A stretch of 64,000 nt of DNA from an uncultured Rothia sp. Lineage in GTDB: Bacteria > Actinomycetota > Actinomycetes > Actinomycetales > Micrococcaceae. The stretch is taken from contig CAMIIO010000004.1 in NCBI GenBank assembly GCA_946221065.1, forward strand, positions 186,001 to 250,000. Direction: 5' to 3'. The translations under genes were made by a program, and so were the position numbers. The notes below the pieces were generated by a model. It was given only the letters and a program-made list of their open reading frames with translations. It was not told where the DNA came from and did no database searches. Positions 9,166 through 18,260 of the stretch are shown piece after piece. Positions within the stretch are counted from its first letter, which is position 1; the number at the start of each line of letters is the position of its first letter.

Positions 9166-10476
9166 GTGAGTACAACACCTAAGAAAATTTTTATTGCGCG
9201 TTTGCTTGGCCTCGACGTCTTTGACCCTCTCGGTGATCGCTTGGGCAGGCTTCGCGACGTGGTCGTGCTAAAAAATGCGGATCCGCTGGCAGCCGGCGCT
9301 CGCCCTGCTCGGGGTAAAGAGCCCTTGGTGGTGGGTATTGTGATTGAGGTGCTGGGCAAAAAACGAATCTTTGTTCCCATGACCCGTGTAACGAGCATTG
9401 ATTCCTCACAAATCATTTGTACCGGACTAGTTAATCTGCGTCGTTTTGAGCAGCGTGGCTCAGAGTCGCTCGTGGTGGCAGAAATTTTTGACCGCACCGT
9501 GAACCTCACCGATGGTTCCGGAAACGCGATGGTAGAAGATGTTGCTATGGAGCAGCGGCGCAACGGTGACTGGTTCCTCTCCGAGATGTTTGTCTCCCGT
9601 GCGCAGGAAAGTGGCGGGTTGTTGCGCCGTCGTAAAGACACCCTCATTGTTGATTGGCGCGATGCCGTGCTCTCCGCAGAGCTTGAACCGCAGGCGGCAA
9701 CCGCCTTTGTGGCAAACCACGAGAACGCCAACCCGGCCGACCTTGCGGACGCTATCCACGAGATGAACGATAAACGCATGGTTGAGGTAGCCCACGAGCT
9801 TCAAGACGAACGCCTGGCAGATGTGCTTCAGGAGCTTCCCGAGGAAGACCAGGTAGAAATTCTCAGTCACCTCGAACTAGATCGTGCAGCGTTAGTGCTG
9901 GAAGAGATGGAACCCGACGACGCCGCGGACTTGCTCAATGAGCTTTCCGATACCCAGCGCGAAGAGCTTTTGCGACTCATGGAACCCGATGAGGCAGAAG
10001 ATGTGCGCCGTCTACTCGAATATGAAGAAGGTACTGCCGGCTCGCTCATGAACCCGGTGCCGATTATTCTCTCTCCCGAGGCAACGGTTGCTGAGGCTCT
10101 GGCTCATATTCGCCAGGAAGAAATCTCACCGGCAATGGCTGCGGCCGTTTTGGTGACCCGCCCTCCGTTAGAGACGCCCACGGGTAAGTATTTGGGGATG
10201 GTACACATGCAGCAGCTTCTACGCTATCCCCCGAGTGAACTTGTAGGTACGCTGTTAGATTCTTCCATCGAGCCTGTTTCCGATATGTCCTCGCTCGCTG
10301 AAATTTCTCGTGTGCTGGCTACCTACGACCTCACGATTATTCCGGTAGTAAATGACGTCGATCGTCTGGTAGGAGCAATTACTATTGACGACGTGTTAGA
10401 CGCTATTCTGCCCGAAGACTGGCGCACATACGATGATGGAACCCCCATTCGAAAGGTAGGCCGCCGATTTGAGTGA
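9166..10476 (+). CDS. MgtE N-domain/CBS protein without the channel domain
   Basis: A 436-residue soluble protein. Residues about 1-150 look like PRC-barrel-type repeats (FDPLGDRLGRLRDVVVL). Next comes the MgtE intracellular N-domain of helical repeats (LADVLQELPEEDQVEILSHL, LEEMEPDDAADLLNEL) and a CBS pair (GTAGSLMNPVP... VVNDVDRLVGAITIDDVLDAI). No transmembrane helices follow, so it cannot conduct Mg2+ itself; it may sense Mg2+ or nucleotides for a partner. GTG start. It overlaps the DUF1003 gene by 8 bp, so the two are probably translationally coupled. Confidence 0.88.
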   Translation: MSTTPKKIFIARLLGLDVFDPLGDRLGRLRDVVVLKNADPLAAGARPARGKEPLVVGIVIEVLGKKRIFVPMTRVTSIDSSQIICTGLVNLRRFEQRGSESLVVAEIFDRTVNLTDGSGNAMVEDVAMEQRRNGDWFLSEMFVSRAQESGGLLRRRKDTLIVDWRDAVLSAELEPQAATAFVANHENANPADLADAIHEMNDKRMVEVAHELQDERLADVLQELPEEDQVEILSHLELDRAALVLEEMEPDDAADLLNELSDTQREELLRLMEPDEAEDVRRLLEYEEGTAGSLMNPVPIILSPEATVAEALAHIRQEEISPAMAAAVLVTRPPLETPTGKYLGMVHMQQLLRYPPSELVGTLLDSSIEPVSDMSSLAEISRVLATYDLTIIPVVNDVDRLVGAITIDDVLDAILPEDWRTYDDGTPIRKVGRRFE

Positions 10477-11104
10477 TAAGAATCGCGAGCGCTCCGCTTC
10501 TGAAGAGCGTCTTTCTACTCCGCAGGAGTCTCGGCGTCGAGTCTCTTCCCGGTCTAATCCGGATCGTTTTGGTAGGGCCACCGAGTCCATTGCCCGTTTT
10601 ATGGGTACTCCGCAGTTTATTTTGTGGATGACGGTTTTTTGTACGCTGTGGCTGGGTTGGAATACTCTTGCCCCTGAGCATATGCAGTTTGACCCGCGTT
10701 CGTTGAACTTTACGTTGCTCACGCTGGCGCTGTCTTTGCAGGCTTCGTATGCTGCGCCGCTTTTGTTGTTGGCGCAGAACCGCCAGGATGACCGTGATCG
10801 TGTGACTGCTGCGCAGGATCGTCAGCGTGATGAGCTGAATCTGGAGGAGACTCAGTATCTTACGCGGGAGATTGCGGCGCTTCGAGTGGCGTTGCGCGAG
10901 GTGGCTACCCGTGATTATGTGCGCGGTGAGCTTCGGGACATTATGGAGGAGCTACAGAAAATCCAGGAGCAACAGAATCGTCAGGATTCTTCCGGTGATG
11001 TTGCTTCCCCTAAAACTGGTAGGCTCGCTACCGTTGCTGAGGCCTCTCATCCAACAAAAAAGATTAAGGTCAAAGATCTCGACGATTATTCAGAGATGCC
11101 CTAG
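10469..11104 (+). CDS. DUF1003 membrane protein
   Basis: A 211-residue protein starting at a TTG that overlaps the end of the CBS gene. Residues about 25-110 carry the DUF1003 signature: a basic leader (NPDRFGRATESIARFMGT), then two membrane helices (FILWMTVFCTLWLGWNTL; LNFTLLTLALSLQASYAAPL) and LLLAQNRQDDRDR. A charged coiled-coil-like stretch follows (LTREIAALRVALREVATRDY) and a polar tail. The link to the preceding MgtE-like protein suggests a shared membrane-associated role, possibly in divalent-cation homeostasis (inference). Confidence 0.9.
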   Translation: MSDKNRERSASEERLSTPQESRRRVSSRSNPDRFGRATESIARFMGTPQFILWMTVFCTLWLGWNTLAPEHMQFDPRSLNFTLLTLALSLQASYAAPLLLLAQNRQDDRDRVTAAQDRQRDELNLEETQYLTREIAALRVALREVATRDYVRGELRDIMEELQKIQEQQNRQDSSGDVASPKTGRLATVAEASHPTKKIKVKDLDDYSEMP

Positions 11105-11168
11105 CCCCTTTTCTTAGGCCGGCGGTATTCGGTCTACAACTGTTTTCTACCGAGGTTAACGAAAATAT

Positions 11169-12335
11169 ATGTCTTCAGATTCATTGCATCCTTCTTTGGA
11201 GCGAGCGCTTAGTACGGTACATGATCCCGAGCTTCGCCGTCCTATTACAGAATTAGGGATGGTAGATTTTGCGCAGATAGAAGGTGCCACGGCACAGGTG
11301 GGTATTCTGCTCACTATTGAGGGGTGCCCGCTACGAAATACTATTGAGCACGATGTTCGTGAAGCGGTTCTGCTTGTGGACGGCGTGGAGCAGGTAGAGG
11401 TGTCGGTAGGGGTGATGACGCCGGAGCAGCGAGGGAAGCTCAAGGAGTCTTTGGGGCATGTGAAGAAGAATCCTTTTACGGAAGAAAACTCGCTGACTCG
11501 GGTGTTTGCGGTAGTCTCCGGCAAGGGTGGAGTGGGTAAGTCTTCGATGACGGCTAACCTCGCGGCAGCGTTTGCGGCTCAGGGTTTATTGGTGGGCATA
11601 GTAGATGCCGATATTCACGGTTTTTCTATTCCCGGTCTCTTTGGCATTACTCAAGCTCCTACTCAGTGGGAGGAGATGATTCTTCCTCCGGTAGTGGAGG
11701 TTCCTTCCTCGTTGCCGGGACAATCCGGCACTGCGAGCACCCCTGGGTGTGTGAAGGTCATTTCTATTGGGATGTTTGTGGAAGGTAATCAGCCGGTTGC
11801 CTGGCGCGGGCCGATGCTTCACCGCGCCCTGGAGCAATTTTTGACGGATGTGCATTTTGGTGCGCTGGATGTGTTGCTCTTAGATTTGCCTCCTGGCACC
11901 GGGGATATTGCTATCTCGATGTCCCAGTTGCTCCCGAATGCCGAACTCTTGTTGGTTTCCACGCCCCAGCATGCGGCGGTGGATGTGGCTGAGCGCGCGG
12001 GTACTTTGAGTCTGCAAACGAATCAGAAGGTTGCCGGCGTCATCGAGAATATGGCGGCGATGGTGTTACCGGATGGTTCGACGCTGGAGATTTTTGGTGC
12101 CGGTGGTGGGCGGCAGCTCTCGGAGCGGCTTACCGAAGCGCTCGGCTATGAGGTTCCGCTACTGGGTTCGGTTCCGTTGGATACGCAGGTGCGTGCCGGT
12201 GGCGACGACGGCACACCAATCGTGTGGGAGCACCCGGACTCCCCTGCTGCGCAGAAGATTTATGCCATAGCAAAATCTCTTGCTCATCGGGAACGTGGGT
12301 TAGCGGGTAAGACGCTACCGTTCACTCTCGCTTAA
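11169..12335 (+). CDS. mrp: Mrp/ApbC-like iron-sulfur carrier ATPase
   Basis: A P-loop scaffold/carrier that helps assemble Fe-S clusters (family knowledge). The 388-residue protein has an N-terminal MIP18/DUF59 domain (TVHDPELRRPITELGMVDF, 17-35), a deviant Walker A VSGKGGVGKSSMTANLA near residue 120, Walker B-like VLLLDLPPGTGDIAISMSQL and the conserved VIENMA segment. In homologues a CxxC usually follows IENM; here the sequence reads IENMAAMVLPDGS and no CxxC is visible, as in other actinobacterial members. Convergent with tatB; a family-A hairpin lies between. Confidence 0.92.
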   Translation: MSSDSLHPSLERALSTVHDPELRRPITELGMVDFAQIEGATAQVGILLTIEGCPLRNTIEHDVREAVLLVDGVEQVEVSVGVMTPEQRGKLKESLGHVKKNPFTEENSLTRVFAVVSGKGGVGKSSMTANLAAAFAAQGLLVGIVDADIHGFSIPGLFGITQAPTQWEEMILPPVVEVPSSLPGQSGTASTPGCVKVISIGMFVEGNQPVAWRGPMLHRALEQFLTDVHFGALDVLLLDLPPGTGDIAISMSQLLPNAELLLVSTPQHAAVDVAERAGTLSLQTNQKVAGVIENMAAMVLPDGSTLEIFGAGGGRQLSERLTEALGYEVPLLGSVPLDTQVRAGGDDGTPIVWEHPDSPAAQKIYAIAKSLAHRERGLAGKTLPFTLA

Positions 12336-12337
12336 AA

Positions 12338-12399
12338 CGTTGAGGTGTCAATGATGGGTGAGCGTCGCGTGATTTTCGCCCATCATTGACACCTCAACG
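12338..12399. repeat. Family-A hairpin, copy 1 (21-bp perfect arms)
   Basis: Left arm 12338-12358 and right arm 12379-12399 are exact reverse complements. The outer part (cgttgaggtgtca) is shared with copies at 30141 and 42790; the inner part (atgatggg) is unique to this copy. It lies between the convergent mrp and tatB genes and could act as a bidirectional terminator. Confidence 0.9.
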
Positions 12400-12409
12400 C
12401 GGATAAAGT

Positions 12410-12784
12410 TTAGGTTGCCTCGGTATCGAACGGTGCGTATGCTCCGCGGGGAAGACGGTTCAGGTTTTCTGCCGGCGGAGTCATCTCCAATTGGCGCTGA
12501 GCCTCTGCTTGGGCTGCGCGTTCGGCCTCGTCCTCGGCAAGAGCCTCGCGCACGATTGTTCGGGGATCGTATTGGCGAGGGTCATATTGACGCCAGTTAA
12601 TGTCGCCCAAAATATTATCGCCCATGCTCTCTTTGAGTTCGTCTCGCGTCTCAAGTGCTATTCCACGCACCCATTTGACGCCTTCTCGCAGCTTCTGAGC
12701 ATATTCGGGCATGCGTTCGGGACCAATCACCACAAACGCAAGGATGATGAGGACTAAAAATTCCATTCCGTTAATACCGAACAC
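12410..12784 (-). CDS. tatB: Sec-independent protein translocase subunit TatB
   Basis: Twin-arginine translocase component: one membrane helix, a hinge and an amphipathic helix. GTG 12784 (VFGINGMEF) matches the conserved family start, whereas the frame upstream opens only at a TTG; 124 residues. The segment GMEFLVLIILAFVVIGPERM is the TM helix with the conserved Gly-Pro hinge, followed by PEYAQKLREGVKWVRGIALE. The rest is polar. In mycobacteria tatB lies near sigE, rseA and a methyltransferase; here the methyltransferase follows directly. Confidence 0.9.
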   Translation of the reverse strand: MFGINGMEFLVLIILAFVVIGPERMPEYAQKLREGVKWVRGIALETRDELKESMGDNILGDINWRQYDPRQYDPRTIVREALAEDEAERAAQAEAQRQLEMTPPAENLNRLPRGAYAPFDTEAT

Positions 12785-12884
12785 AATATGGAAGATTACC
12801 AGCAAAACCAGGTGAAAACCTGAAAACTACTCAGAGTTCTATATGATGTTCGGAGCACATCATTTTCTCACAGGGGAGAACACC

Positions 12885-13541
12885 GTGAACTTTTCGGACG
12901 GTCACTCGGTAGACCGGCAGAATTCTTGGGCATATATTGAGCATTTCCCTAAGGAATCTGCGGCGATGGTTAAGGCCCGCGCCTCCGCTGAAAGGCTAGG
13001 TGCGGATCCCGTCAGCGCCAGCACGGCAGACTTACTTCGGCTACTTGTTGCGGCAACTAATGCGCAAAATGTTTTAGAGGTGGGCACGGGCACCGGCGTA
13101 TCTACGCTAGCTCTTTTGGAGGGAATGACTCCGGGCTCCGCTCTGACTACCTTGGATATTGACAACGCCAGGTTGCAAGCTGCCCGGCACAATGTGATGG
13201 AGACACCCGCCGGTAAAAAACATCGGCTACGCACTATCTGTGGAGACGCCGTCACGGTATTACCACGTCTCTCTACCGGCTCCTATGATGTTGCCTTTGT
13301 TGACGCCGGGGCGCAGGATGCCGAGCTATGCGTATATCAGAGTCTTGCTCTGCTCAAAACCGGCGGCTTACTTATTCTTAATAATGCACTGCACGATGGC
13401 AAGGTTGCGCTACCTACGCACAGAGAACCTGCTACTGTGGCGTACCGTCGAATCCTCCACGATATTCAGGAATGTATCCACGACGTATTTGTCTCTCTGG
13501 TACATGCAGAGAACGGTCTTTATCTTGTGTATAAACGTTAG
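12885..13541 (+). CDS. SAM-dependent O-methyltransferase
   Basis: A 218-residue class I methyltransferase. GTG 12885 is chosen because AGGGGAG (12872-12878) lies 6 bases upstream; the frame is also open to 12843. Motif I is VLEVGTGTGVSTLALL, the acidic residue after strand 2 is in LTTLDIDNARLQAAR, and DVAFVDAG marks strand 4. This is the catechol/caffeoyl-CoA-like O-methyltransferase group (Rv1220c type in mycobacteria). The substrate is unknown. Divergent from tatB. Confidence 0.85.
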   Translation: MNFSDGHSVDRQNSWAYIEHFPKESAAMVKARASAERLGADPVSASTADLLRLLVAATNAQNVLEVGTGTGVSTLALLEGMTPGSALTTLDIDNARLQAARHNVMETPAGKKHRLRTICGDAVTVLPRLSTGSYDVAFVDAGAQDAELCVYQSLALLKTGGLLILNNALHDGKVALPTHREPATVAYRRILHDIQECIHDVFVSLVHAENGLYLVYKR

Positions 13542-13566
13542 CTGGTCTATGTAGAAACCAGCAAAA

Positions 13567-13631
13567 AATCCGCGTATTCCGTAGATGGTTTTACCTTGGA
13601 GGTAGCTACATCATTCTAGAATGCGCGGATT
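13567..13631. terminator. Hairpin between O-methyltransferase and DUF3117
   Basis: Outer arms aatccgcg and cgcggatt with flanking attc/gaat pairing, plus an inner possible stem in the loop. It sits between convergent genes and is consistent with a two-way terminator. Confidence 0.55.
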
Positions 13632-13680
13632 CTTAAGGTATTGATATACCGAGAGGGTATTATCTTAAGACCTGTTATGT

Positions 13681-13845
13681 CTAGGAGAAGTCTTCAAGGC
13701 ATGCTTTAAGTGCCTCTACCTCTTCATTGGAGACTTCCAGCACAAGGCGTCCGCCGCCTTCAATGGGCATACGCAAGATAATGCTGCGCCCTTCCCGAAC
13801 CAGCTCGAGTGGGCCGTCTCCAGTACGAGGTTTTTGTGCTGCCAT
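13681..13845 (-). CDS. DUF3117 small protein
   Basis: A 54-residue protein starting MAAQKPRTGDGPLELVREGR and ending in VEALKACLEDFS. These are the conserved ends of the DUF3117 family (Rv1211 in M. tuberculosis), which is nearly invariant in actinobacteria. The ATG at 13843-13845 has a good AAGGAG site; the longer open frame to 14202 is an overlap with the next gene's 3' end and not real. Function unknown. Confidence 0.88.
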   Translation of the reverse strand: MAAQKPRTGDGPLELVREGRSIILRMPIEGGGRLVLEVSNEEVEALKACLEDFS

Positions 13846-13973
13846 GAGAAATCTCCTTATAAGCTTTCCCACCAAGAAATCTGTGGGACCAAGATATGTG
13901 CTTAAACCCATAATAACCCGGGAGGTGGCCAGTTTTTTGGAAAAAGCCGCTAGAGAAAGCATACTTCTCACTT

Positions 13974-15317
13974 TTATGGCGGGTAGTCTCCGCCCTGTGG
14001 CAGCTCTTTCCAGTGCCACAGCCACCCAACCCAACCAAATTGTAAGATAGCCCCTCCCCCAACCAGCACCATACGGTACGCGCGGGAAGTAGACAGAGAA
14101 ACCAGCCAAAGGGCTAAGGGGAATAACGGTAGTAGCATCCGAAATAAAGAGCTTTGCGGGTTTAAGAAGAGCACCAGGTACGTTCCGTAGCTCATGCACC
14201 AAATCACCAGCACTGGGTGCAGAACCGCTCGCGCCCTAGCCCCGGTGAGGATCCAGAAAAACTCCAGAACTAGCCCCACAAAAATCACCGGCCCTGCCCA
14301 GCCAAAATACACTACGCTTTGTTTAATCCAGGGAGCAACCAGATAAAGATCCGTACCGCGCCAGGCAGTTTCAGTGGCCGTATAAGCATCTATTTTTCCC
14401 GTGGCTAGCCAGGCAACTAACGGCCACATCAATGCGGTAGCGCAGATAGCCAGTGCGCTCACTAACTGCCCCGCATACGCTCTTACCCCGGCAAAACATG
14501 CCGTTCCCATCGTTTGCCCCGTGCGACGTCGTCGAGCAACATCTTGCACACACAACACCAACCAGTACAACCCTGCCGTAGCTCCCAGAGGAACTCCCAC
14601 GGGCCGAGAAAGGCTAGCTCCTAAAGAAACGACGACAGCCCAGCCATAGTGGCGGTTCATCAGAAGCAGGAGCGCTCCTACCAAAAAAATAAGGTTATAG
14701 GCCTCCGCATACGGCACTTGAAGTACCGGCGCTACCGGGCAGAAAGCGAACATCGCCACCGCCCACAACGCTAGCGAGTGTGTTTCCTGCTGTATTTCCA
14801 CCGATGACGATGACGACCCCACCGGATCCGTTACTACCGAACGTGACCTCACCCACGCTAGCGAGTCTCGGAAAAGTTTATAGAGCAGACAAGCCGCCAC
14901 AAAACCGCTCAGCAGGGAAAGCGTTGCCGCAATCGCATAGTAATGAGAGCCAAAAATTTTTTCGAGCCCAGCCACGGTGTAGGGATAGAGCGGGTAGAAC
15001 GCCCAGGGATTCTCCGCCACCTTACCCATTGCGTCTATGGGAAGAACCGTTGGATAGCCAGTCTCTGCAATCTGTTGATACCACCCGGCGTCCCAGATAC
15101 TAACGAAGCTCAGATAGTCGAGAGAATGATTGCCCCAGGGACTGTACGTTTGCTGCCTGCCCACCACGGTAAACAGAGCCCACCCAAAGAGTCTACTCAG
15201 ACCAAAAATAATGAGAACTTGCACGTATCGGTTAAAGCTTAAGAAATAGTGATAGCTCTTTGCGCCTAACGAAAAAACTATCAGCGAAAGCTGATCCCTG
15301 CACTCGGAAGGGTTCAT
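13974..15317 (-). CDS. PIG-V-like membrane mannosyltransferase
   Basis: A 447-residue polytopic membrane protein. The N-terminal part has the PIG-V (Mannosyl_trans2) signature: a first helix, then a lumenal loop with IWDAGWYQQIAETGYP and AFYPLYPYTVAGLEKIFG. About 9-10 hydrophobic segments follow. The family transfers mannose from a polyprenyl-phosphate donor to a lipid or glycan acceptor (family knowledge); the acceptor here is unknown. It abuts the DivIVA-domain gene with no gap (TAG directly followed by ATG in transcription order), so the pair is an operon. Confidence 0.82.
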   Translation of the reverse strand: MNPSECRDQLSLIVFSLGAKSYHYFLSFNRYVQVLIIFGLSRLFGWALFTVVGRQQTYSPWGNHSLDYLSFVSIWDAGWYQQIAETGYPTVLPIDAMGKVAENPWAFYPLYPYTVAGLEKIFGSHYYAIAATLSLLSGFVAACLLYKLFRDSLAWVRSRSVVTDPVGSSSSSVEIQQETHSLALWAVAMFAFCPVAPVLQVPYAEAYNLIFLVGALLLLMNRHYGWAVVVSLGASLSRPVGVPLGATAGLYWLVLCVQDVARRRRTGQTMGTACFAGVRAYAGQLVSALAICATALMWPLVAWLATGKIDAYTATETAWRGTDLYLVAPWIKQSVVYFGWAGPVIFVGLVLEFFWILTGARARAVLHPVLVIWCMSYGTYLVLFLNPQSSLFRMLLPLFPLALWLVSLSTSRAYRMVLVGGGAILQFGWVGWLWHWKELPQGGDYPP

Positions 15318-15668
15318 CTATGCATCCTCCGCAACGGAACTGCCAGCTCCAGCGCCAGAGACTGTTTCTTTTAGTTGTGCTTGCAGACGTTCATTCTCTT
15401 GAGCCAACCGGGTCAGAACTTCATCTACCTCAGCACGATGATAGCCATTTTTTTGTGAAGAAAATTCAAGATGCTGAACTTCTTGAGCATCGGGGTAGGC
15501 AGAGAGAATAAGAGGGGAATTTTTAGGCGATGAAACCTCAATCCCGTCTTTTCCTATCCATTCGATAAAGCCTTTACCCGGAAAAACACGGTCTGTTCCT
15601 AATATCGCAATACCAATCATCACGGTGGCAATGATTGCGAACGTTATAAACACCAATACATAGTTCAC
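15318..15668 (-). CDS. DivIVA-domain single-pass membrane protein
   Basis: A 116-residue protein from GTG 15668, preferred over GTG 15698 because a GGGAG site lies 8 bases before it. An N-terminal membrane helix (NYVLVFITFAIIATVMIGIA) is followed by a short DivIVA-like motif (FSSQKNGYHRAEVDEVLTRL) and a coiled coil (AQENERLQAQLKE). Such small DivIVA proteins are seen beside cell-envelope genes in actinobacteria and may localise to poles or septa (inference). Directly upstream of the PIG-V-like gene. Confidence 0.8.
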   Translation of the reverse strand: MNYVLVFITFAIIATVMIGIAILGTDRVFPGKGFIEWIGKDGIEVSSPKNSPLILSAYPDAQEVQHLEFSSQKNGYHRAEVDEVLTRLAQENERLQAQLKETVSGAGAGSSVAEDA

Positions 15669-15932
15669 CGAGAAAACTCCCAAAATATGCGGATACACAA
15701 CAAATGACCATCATATCTGTACCGAGCACCCTCGGCAGGTAATGCTCCCCCGCAATCGTTCCAGCATGTGAGCTATAGAAAGCATTTTGAAGCTGTAGCA
15801 CAAGCTGTAACACGCAAGTTACATTTCACGCTGTATGGTGTAGGTATATTTCGCACATCTTAATGTATCTTGCCTCACAACAGGCAGGGGATGCTGTCGA
15901 TTATTTCAAGATATCCATCAGGAGGAGCCTTT

Positions 15933-16673
15933 ATGAGCGAAGCTCTGGCTCAACTCGAGAATGTCAATAAGCACTACGGGCCGTTGCACGTTCTCAAAAA
16001 TATTAACCTACAGGTAGGTAAGGGCGAGGTTATTATTTTGCTCGGCCCAACCGGATCCGGTAAATCTACCCTATGCCGCACCATCAACCGCCTAGAAACC
16101 ATTGACTCAGGCACCATTTCCATCGACGGCAAAATACTGCCCGAAGAAGGTAAAGAACTCGCCAAGCTCCGAGCCGAAGTAGGCATGGTCTTCCAGTCCT
16201 TCAACCTCTTTGCACATAAATCCATTCTGGATAATGTGACCCTCGGACCCCGCAAGGTTCGCGGACTCTCCAAGCAAGAAGCGGAAACCGAGGCAATGCA
16301 ACTACTGGCAAAAGTTGGCGTAGACAGCCAGGCGCAGAAAATGCCTGCACAGCTTTCCGGTGGCCAGCAACAGCGTGTAGCCATTGCTCGTGCGCTCGCA
16401 ATGCGTCCTAAAGTAATGCTCTTTGACGAACCCACCTCAGCGCTCGACCCCGAGATGGTGAATGAGGTTCTAGACACCATGGTAAACCTTGCCCGCGAAG
16501 GCATGACCATGATTGTCGTTACCCACGAAATGGGCTTTGCCCGTAAAGCAGCGGATCGAATCGTATTCCTCGCAGACGGCGAAATTCTTGAAGAAGCCAC
16601 CCTCGATGAATTCTTCACCAACCCCCGTTCCGAACGCGCCAAGGATTTCTTGGGCAAAATTCTTAACCACTAA
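15933..16673 (+). CDS. gluA: Glutamate ABC transporter ATP-binding protein
   Basis: The ATPase of a polar amino acid (glutamate/glutamine/aspartate) importer, 246 residues. ATG 15933 follows an exact AGGAGG. Walker A GPTGSGKST (38-46), the Q-loop in GMVFQSFNLF, signature LSGGQQQRVAIARAL, Walker B VMLFDEPTSALDP and the switch His in VVTHEMGFA are all intact. It heads a four-gene operon with binding protein gluB and permeases gluC and gluD, in the same order as the corynebacterial gluABCD operon. Confidence 0.95.
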   Translation: MSEALAQLENVNKHYGPLHVLKNINLQVGKGEVIILLGPTGSGKSTLCRTINRLETIDSGTISIDGKILPEEGKELAKLRAEVGMVFQSFNLFAHKSILDNVTLGPRKVRGLSKQEAETEAMQLLAKVGVDSQAQKMPAQLSGGQQQRVAIARALAMRPKVMLFDEPTSALDPEMVNEVLDTMVNLAREGMTMIVVTHEMGFARKAADRIVFLADGEILEEATLDEFFTNPRSERAKDFLGKILNH

Positions 16674-16685
16674 AGGAGGCACCGA

Positions 16686-17540
16686 ATGTCCTTTGCACAT
16701 CGCCTCAAGGCTAAAGCCTCTTTTGCTGCCATTGTGGGCGCCTCTGCGCTCTTGGCTCTTTCAGGCTGCTCAGCTAATACTTCGGACGATAAAATCCGCA
16801 TTGGTATTAAGTACGATCAGCCCGGTCTGGGATACCAAGACGGTAAAGATTACACAGGTTTTGACACCGACGTCGCCCGTTATGTAGCCGGGGAACTCGG
16901 TTACGGTGAAGATCAGATTGAATGGGTAGAAGCACCCTCTGCGAACCGCGAAAATATGCTTGCTAATGGGCAGGTAGACATGATTTTTGCAACCTACTCC
17001 ATCTCTAACACCCGACTAAAAACCATTGATTTTGCCGGCCCCTATTTTGTGGCAGGTCAGGATTTGTTAGTCCAAAAAGATAATAACGATATCCACGGCC
17101 CCGACGATCTAAACGGCAAAGACCTCTGCTCGGTAACTGGCTCTACCTCTGCCAAAAAGATTCAAGACAAATTTGCTTCTAACGTGCAATTAGTGCAGCA
17201 AAATTCTTATTCAGACTGCGTGGTTGCCCTCAATGCGGGCATGGTTGACGCCGTCACCACAGATGACATTATTCTTGCCGGGCTCGGTGCCACCAAAGCG
17301 AATAAAGGCGAACTGAAACTCGTGGGCAATACCTTTACCACCGAAAAATATGGAGTGGGATTGCCTAAGGGCAGCGATAAATGCAAGGAAATTAACCAGG
17401 CTATTAACAAGATGGTTGAATCCGGCGAATGGGAAAAGGCAGTTAAAAAGAATGTGGGTGATTCCGGCTTTACATACAATGCAGAGCTCAACCCTCCCCA
17501 CCTTGACGATTCCTGCGCCCAACCCACCAAAGACAAATAA
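16686..17540 (+). CDS. gluB: Glutamate-binding lipoprotein
   Basis: Substrate-binding component, 284 residues. It has a lipoprotein signal with the lipobox LSGC (Cys28), then a type-II periplasmic binding fold: KIRIGIKYDQPGLGY, GFDTDVARYVAGELG, DMIFATYSISNTRL and DFAGPYFVAGQDLLV. RIGIKYDQPG is characteristic of GluB-type proteins. It starts 12 bp after gluA with its own AAAGGAGG. The mature protein would be tethered to the outer face of the membrane. Confidence 0.94.
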   Translation: MSFAHRLKAKASFAAIVGASALLALSGCSANTSDDKIRIGIKYDQPGLGYQDGKDYTGFDTDVARYVAGELGYGEDQIEWVEAPSANRENMLANGQVDMIFATYSISNTRLKTIDFAGPYFVAGQDLLVQKDNNDIHGPDDLNGKDLCSVTGSTSAKKIQDKFASNVQLVQQNSYSDCVVALNAGMVDAVTTDDIILAGLGATKANKGELKLVGNTFTTEKYGVGLPKGSDKCKEINQAINKMVESGEWEKAVKKNVGDSGFTYNAELNPPHLDDSCAQPTKDK

Positions 17541-17576
17541 TGAATAACACCATATCTCTAGAAATGGGAGGCTCCC

Positions 17577-18260
17577 GTGTCATTCGGTGAACAGCTCTCC
17601 ACACTCTTTAGCACCTACAACGTACTCGGTGCGTTCTGGGTGAACGTCCAGCTCACGTTCTGGGCAGCTATCGGCGCCTTTGTGATCGGTTCGGTGCTTG
17701 CGCTCATGCGCATCTCACCGGTTCCCTCGTTACAATTTGTGGGCACAGCGTATGTACACATTTTCCGTAACACCCCGCTCACAATTTTGATGACCCTAGC
17801 TATCTTGGGTGTGTGGACCCAATTCCAGCTTCAACTTGTATCAAGCTTTGAAGCTAACTTCTTTATCTACGCCGTCATTGTGCTGGCAATCTATCACGCC
17901 GCCTTTGTGTGTGAGGCAATCCGCTCGGGTATCAATACCGTCCCCGTGGGGCAGGCAGAAGCTGCCCGCGCCATCGGCTTAGGTTTCTTCCCCGCGGCAC
18001 GGCACATTATTTTTCCCCAGGCTCTTCGCGGTTCCATTACTCCCCTGGGTAATACTCTGATTGCGCTGGCAAAAAATACCACGGTGGCAACCGTAGCTTC
18101 GGTAGCGGAAGCCTCCGGCATGATGAAGTCCATGATTGAGTTCAACTCAGACCTCGTATTCCTTATCTTCTTGGTTTTTGCCATGGGCTTTGTGGTGATT
18201 GTGGTTCCTATTGGCGTGCTCACCACCTGGGCATCCCGTAAATTGGCGGTGAAACGATGA
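17577..18260 (+). CDS. gluC: Glutamate ABC transporter permease GluC
   Basis: A 227-residue HisM-type inner permease from GTG 17577 (GGGAGG nearby). Several membrane helices and the EAA motif (EAARAIGLGFFPAARHIIFP) that contacts the ATPase are present. It overlaps gluD by 4 bp (ATGA), so the two permeases are translationally coupled. Confidence 0.93.
   Translation: MSFGEQLSTLFSTYNVLGAFWVNVQLTFWAAIGAFVIGSVLALMRISPVPSLQFVGTAYVHIFRNTPLTILMTLAILGVWTQFQLQLVSSFEANFFIYAVIVLAIYHAAFVCEAIRSGINTVPVGQAEAARAIGLGFFPAARHIIFPQALRGSITPLGNTLIALAKNTTVATVASVAEASGMMKSMIEFNSDLVFLIFLVFAMGFVVIVVPIGVLTTWASRKLAVKR

Noticed and set aside
13846..14202. Upstream extension of the DUF3117 frame
   Set aside because: The family protein starts at 13845 with a strong ribosome site; the extension overlaps the mannosyltransferase gene.
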